Shown one piece after another: positions 7,743 through 8,529 of a stretch of DNA of 8,529 bases; within the stretch, counting starts at the first letter, position 1; the number at the start of each line of letters is the position of its first letter. The notes under the pieces were generated by a model. The model was not told the origin of the DNA. It was given only the letters and a program-made list of their open reading frames with translations, and made no database searches. The translations under genes and the position numbers were made by a program. The stretch comes from JBBDSH01 sp040905045 (GTDB lineage: Bacteria; Pseudomonadota; Gammaproteobacteria; Eutrophobiales; Eutrophobiaceae), in contig JBBDSH010000038.1 of assembly GCA_040905045.1 (NCBI GenBank), positions 1 through 8,529 on the forward strand, in the 5' to 3' direction.

Positions 7743-8472
7743 TGACGAAAGCCCGGCGCGGGAACGGCTCAAGGATCTGATTCTAGATATCGGCGGCGGG
7801 TATGAACTGCTGGAGGCCGGCAACGGCCTGGAAGCCCTGCGGCTGGCGGAAGAGGCACAGCCCGATATCGTCCTGCTGGACATTCGCATGCCGGTCATGG
7901 ACGGCCTGGAGGCGGCGCATCACATGGCGCTGCTGTCGTCGCCGCCGGCGGTATTGTTCACCACGGCCTACGAGGAACACGCCCTGAGCGCCTTTGACGC
8001 CAACGCCGTGGATTATCTTTTGAAACCGATCCGGGCCGAACGCCTGAAAACCGCGCTGGAACGGGCCCGGGTTGTGCGACGCGCGGAACTGGACGACATC
8101 AAGACGGAAGGCACACTGGCCGCGACCCGGTCCCATATCAGCGCCGTTCATCAGGGCAAGCTGCGGCTCATCCCCGTGCGCGATATCCGTTATCTACACG
8201 CCGATCAGAAATACGTCACCGTCTACTGGCCCGACCAGGAAGCCCTGATCGACGAGTCCCTCAAGGCCATTGAAGATGAATTCGGCGATCTGTTCCTGCG
8301 CATCCACCGCAACGCCCTGGTCTCCGTCGCCCATATCGAGGCGCTGGAAAAGGACGAAGAAGGCAACTACGAGATCGTACTGCGCGATGCCCCGAGAAAC
8401 CTGACCGTCAGCCGGCGGCATACACGGGCTGTCAGGGACAAGTTAAAGGAACTGACACGGCCCAAATCCTGA
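7723..8472 (+). CDS. algR: AlgR-type LytTR response regulator
   Basis: The protein has 249 residues, the usual size for AlgR. Residues 1-120 are a receiver domain: the acidic pair Asp7/Asp8 in ILIVDDE, the phosphoacceptor Asp53 in VLLDIRMPVMDG, Thr81 in LFTTAYEEHA, and Lys101 in VDYLLKPIR. Residues about 139-245 are a LytTR DNA-binding domain, recognised by IRYLHADQKYVTVY, the FLRIHRNALV block and LTVSRRH. The frame is open further upstream, to 7561, but the receiver fold begins at this ATG and the extra 54 residues would be algZ antisense-frame sequence, so the short form is chosen. It overlaps the end of algZ by 20 bases, implying coupled translation. In Pseudomonas AlgR controls twitching motility, alginate and rhamnolipid genes; targets here cannot be inferred. 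hemC is a likely next gene. Confidence 0.95.
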   Translation: MKILIVDDESPARERLKDLILDIGGGYELLEAGNGLEALRLAEEAQPDIVLLDIRMPVMDGLEAAHHMALLSSPPAVLFTTAYEEHALSAFDANAVDYLLKPIRAERLKTALERARVVRRAELDDIKTEGTLAATRSHISAVHQGKLRLIPVRDIRYLHADQKYVTVYWPDQEALIDESLKAIEDEFGDLFLRIHRNALVSVAHIEALEKDEEGNYEIVLRDAPRNLTVSRRHTRAVRDKLKELTRPKS

Positions 8473-8474
8473 TA

Positions 8475-8525
8475 GTAGGAGCGGCGCCTCGCCGCGAATC
8501 TTTCGGCCCGGGGCGGACCTCCTAC
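8475..8525. repeat. Inverted pair of REP-like elements (BIME-like)
   Basis: Two palindromic units face each other just after the algR stop. The first, on the plus strand, begins GTAGGAG (8475-8481) and folds into the perfect stem GCGGCG/CGCCGC (8481-8486 with 8490-8495, loop CCT). The second, on the minus strand, begins GTAGGAG (8519-8525) and folds into GGTCC/GGGCC (8515-8519 with 8505-8509, one G-T wobble). A GTAG head followed by a hairpin is the known hallmark of REP sequences mobilised by RAYT transposases, and GTAGGAGCGGC...GCCGCGAA closely resembles Pseudomonas-type REPs. The paired arrangement matches a BIME. It could also protect the 3' end of the algZ-algR transcript; there is no U-run for a classic terminator. 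Confidence 0.65.
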
Positions 8526-8529
8526 ACGC

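Noticed and set aside
6696..7898. Open frame of 400 codons on the minus strand across algZ and the start of algR
   Set aside because: It spans two well-supported genes antisense, with a composition rich in Gln, Gly and Arg typical of a shadow frame.

Overview
The window reads as ordinary chromosome of a GC-rich gammaproteobacterium. The proteins (MutY, YggX, ArgH, AsmA, and an AlgZ/AlgR pair) are closest in type to Pseudomonas and other gammaproteobacterial homologues. The argH gene lying divergent from algZ-algR is the arrangement I recall from Pseudomonas aeruginosa, where hemC follows algR. AsmA-mutY-yggX-tRNA-Phe is also a familiar gammaproteobacterial order. The exact genus cannot be fixed from the sequence; an environmental, Chromatiales-like lineage is a guess.

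Left part (1-6608), all on the minus strand and read from right to left: argH (arginine biosynthesis), a 1007-residue AsmA-family envelope protein, a small exported SRPBCC-fold protein, mutY (adenine DNA glycosylase), yggX (Fe-S protection) and finally tRNA-Phe(GAA). The genes are tightly packed. The argH stop abuts the AsmA start, the SRPBCC gene overlaps mutY by 11 bases, and mutY and yggX are 18 bases apart, so the five protein genes probably form one operon. tRNA-Phe has its own good sigma70-type promoter just past the yggX stop. Between that promoter and the tRNA lie two arrays of a heptamer, TRTNACT, in opposite orientation.

Middle (6609-6686): a 78-base divergent control region. The -10 boxes proposed for argH and algZ overlap each other on opposite strands, and a sequence resembling the AlgR box sits next to them.

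Right part (6687-8472), plus strand: algZ (fimS), a four-helix membrane histidine kinase of the LytS/YehU type, overlaps algR, a LytTR-type response regulator, by 20 bases. After algR the window ends in an inverted pair of REP-like hairpins, each beginning with GTAGGAG.

Functionally the window combines housekeeping (arginine synthesis, a tRNA, repair of oxidised guanine mispairs, Fe-S maintenance), envelope lipid homeostasis (AsmA) and a two-component system. I found no convincing novel system, prophage, CRISPR or insertion sequence. The most interesting points are non-coding: the heptamer arrays in the tRNA leader, the overlapping divergent promoters, and the REP pair.
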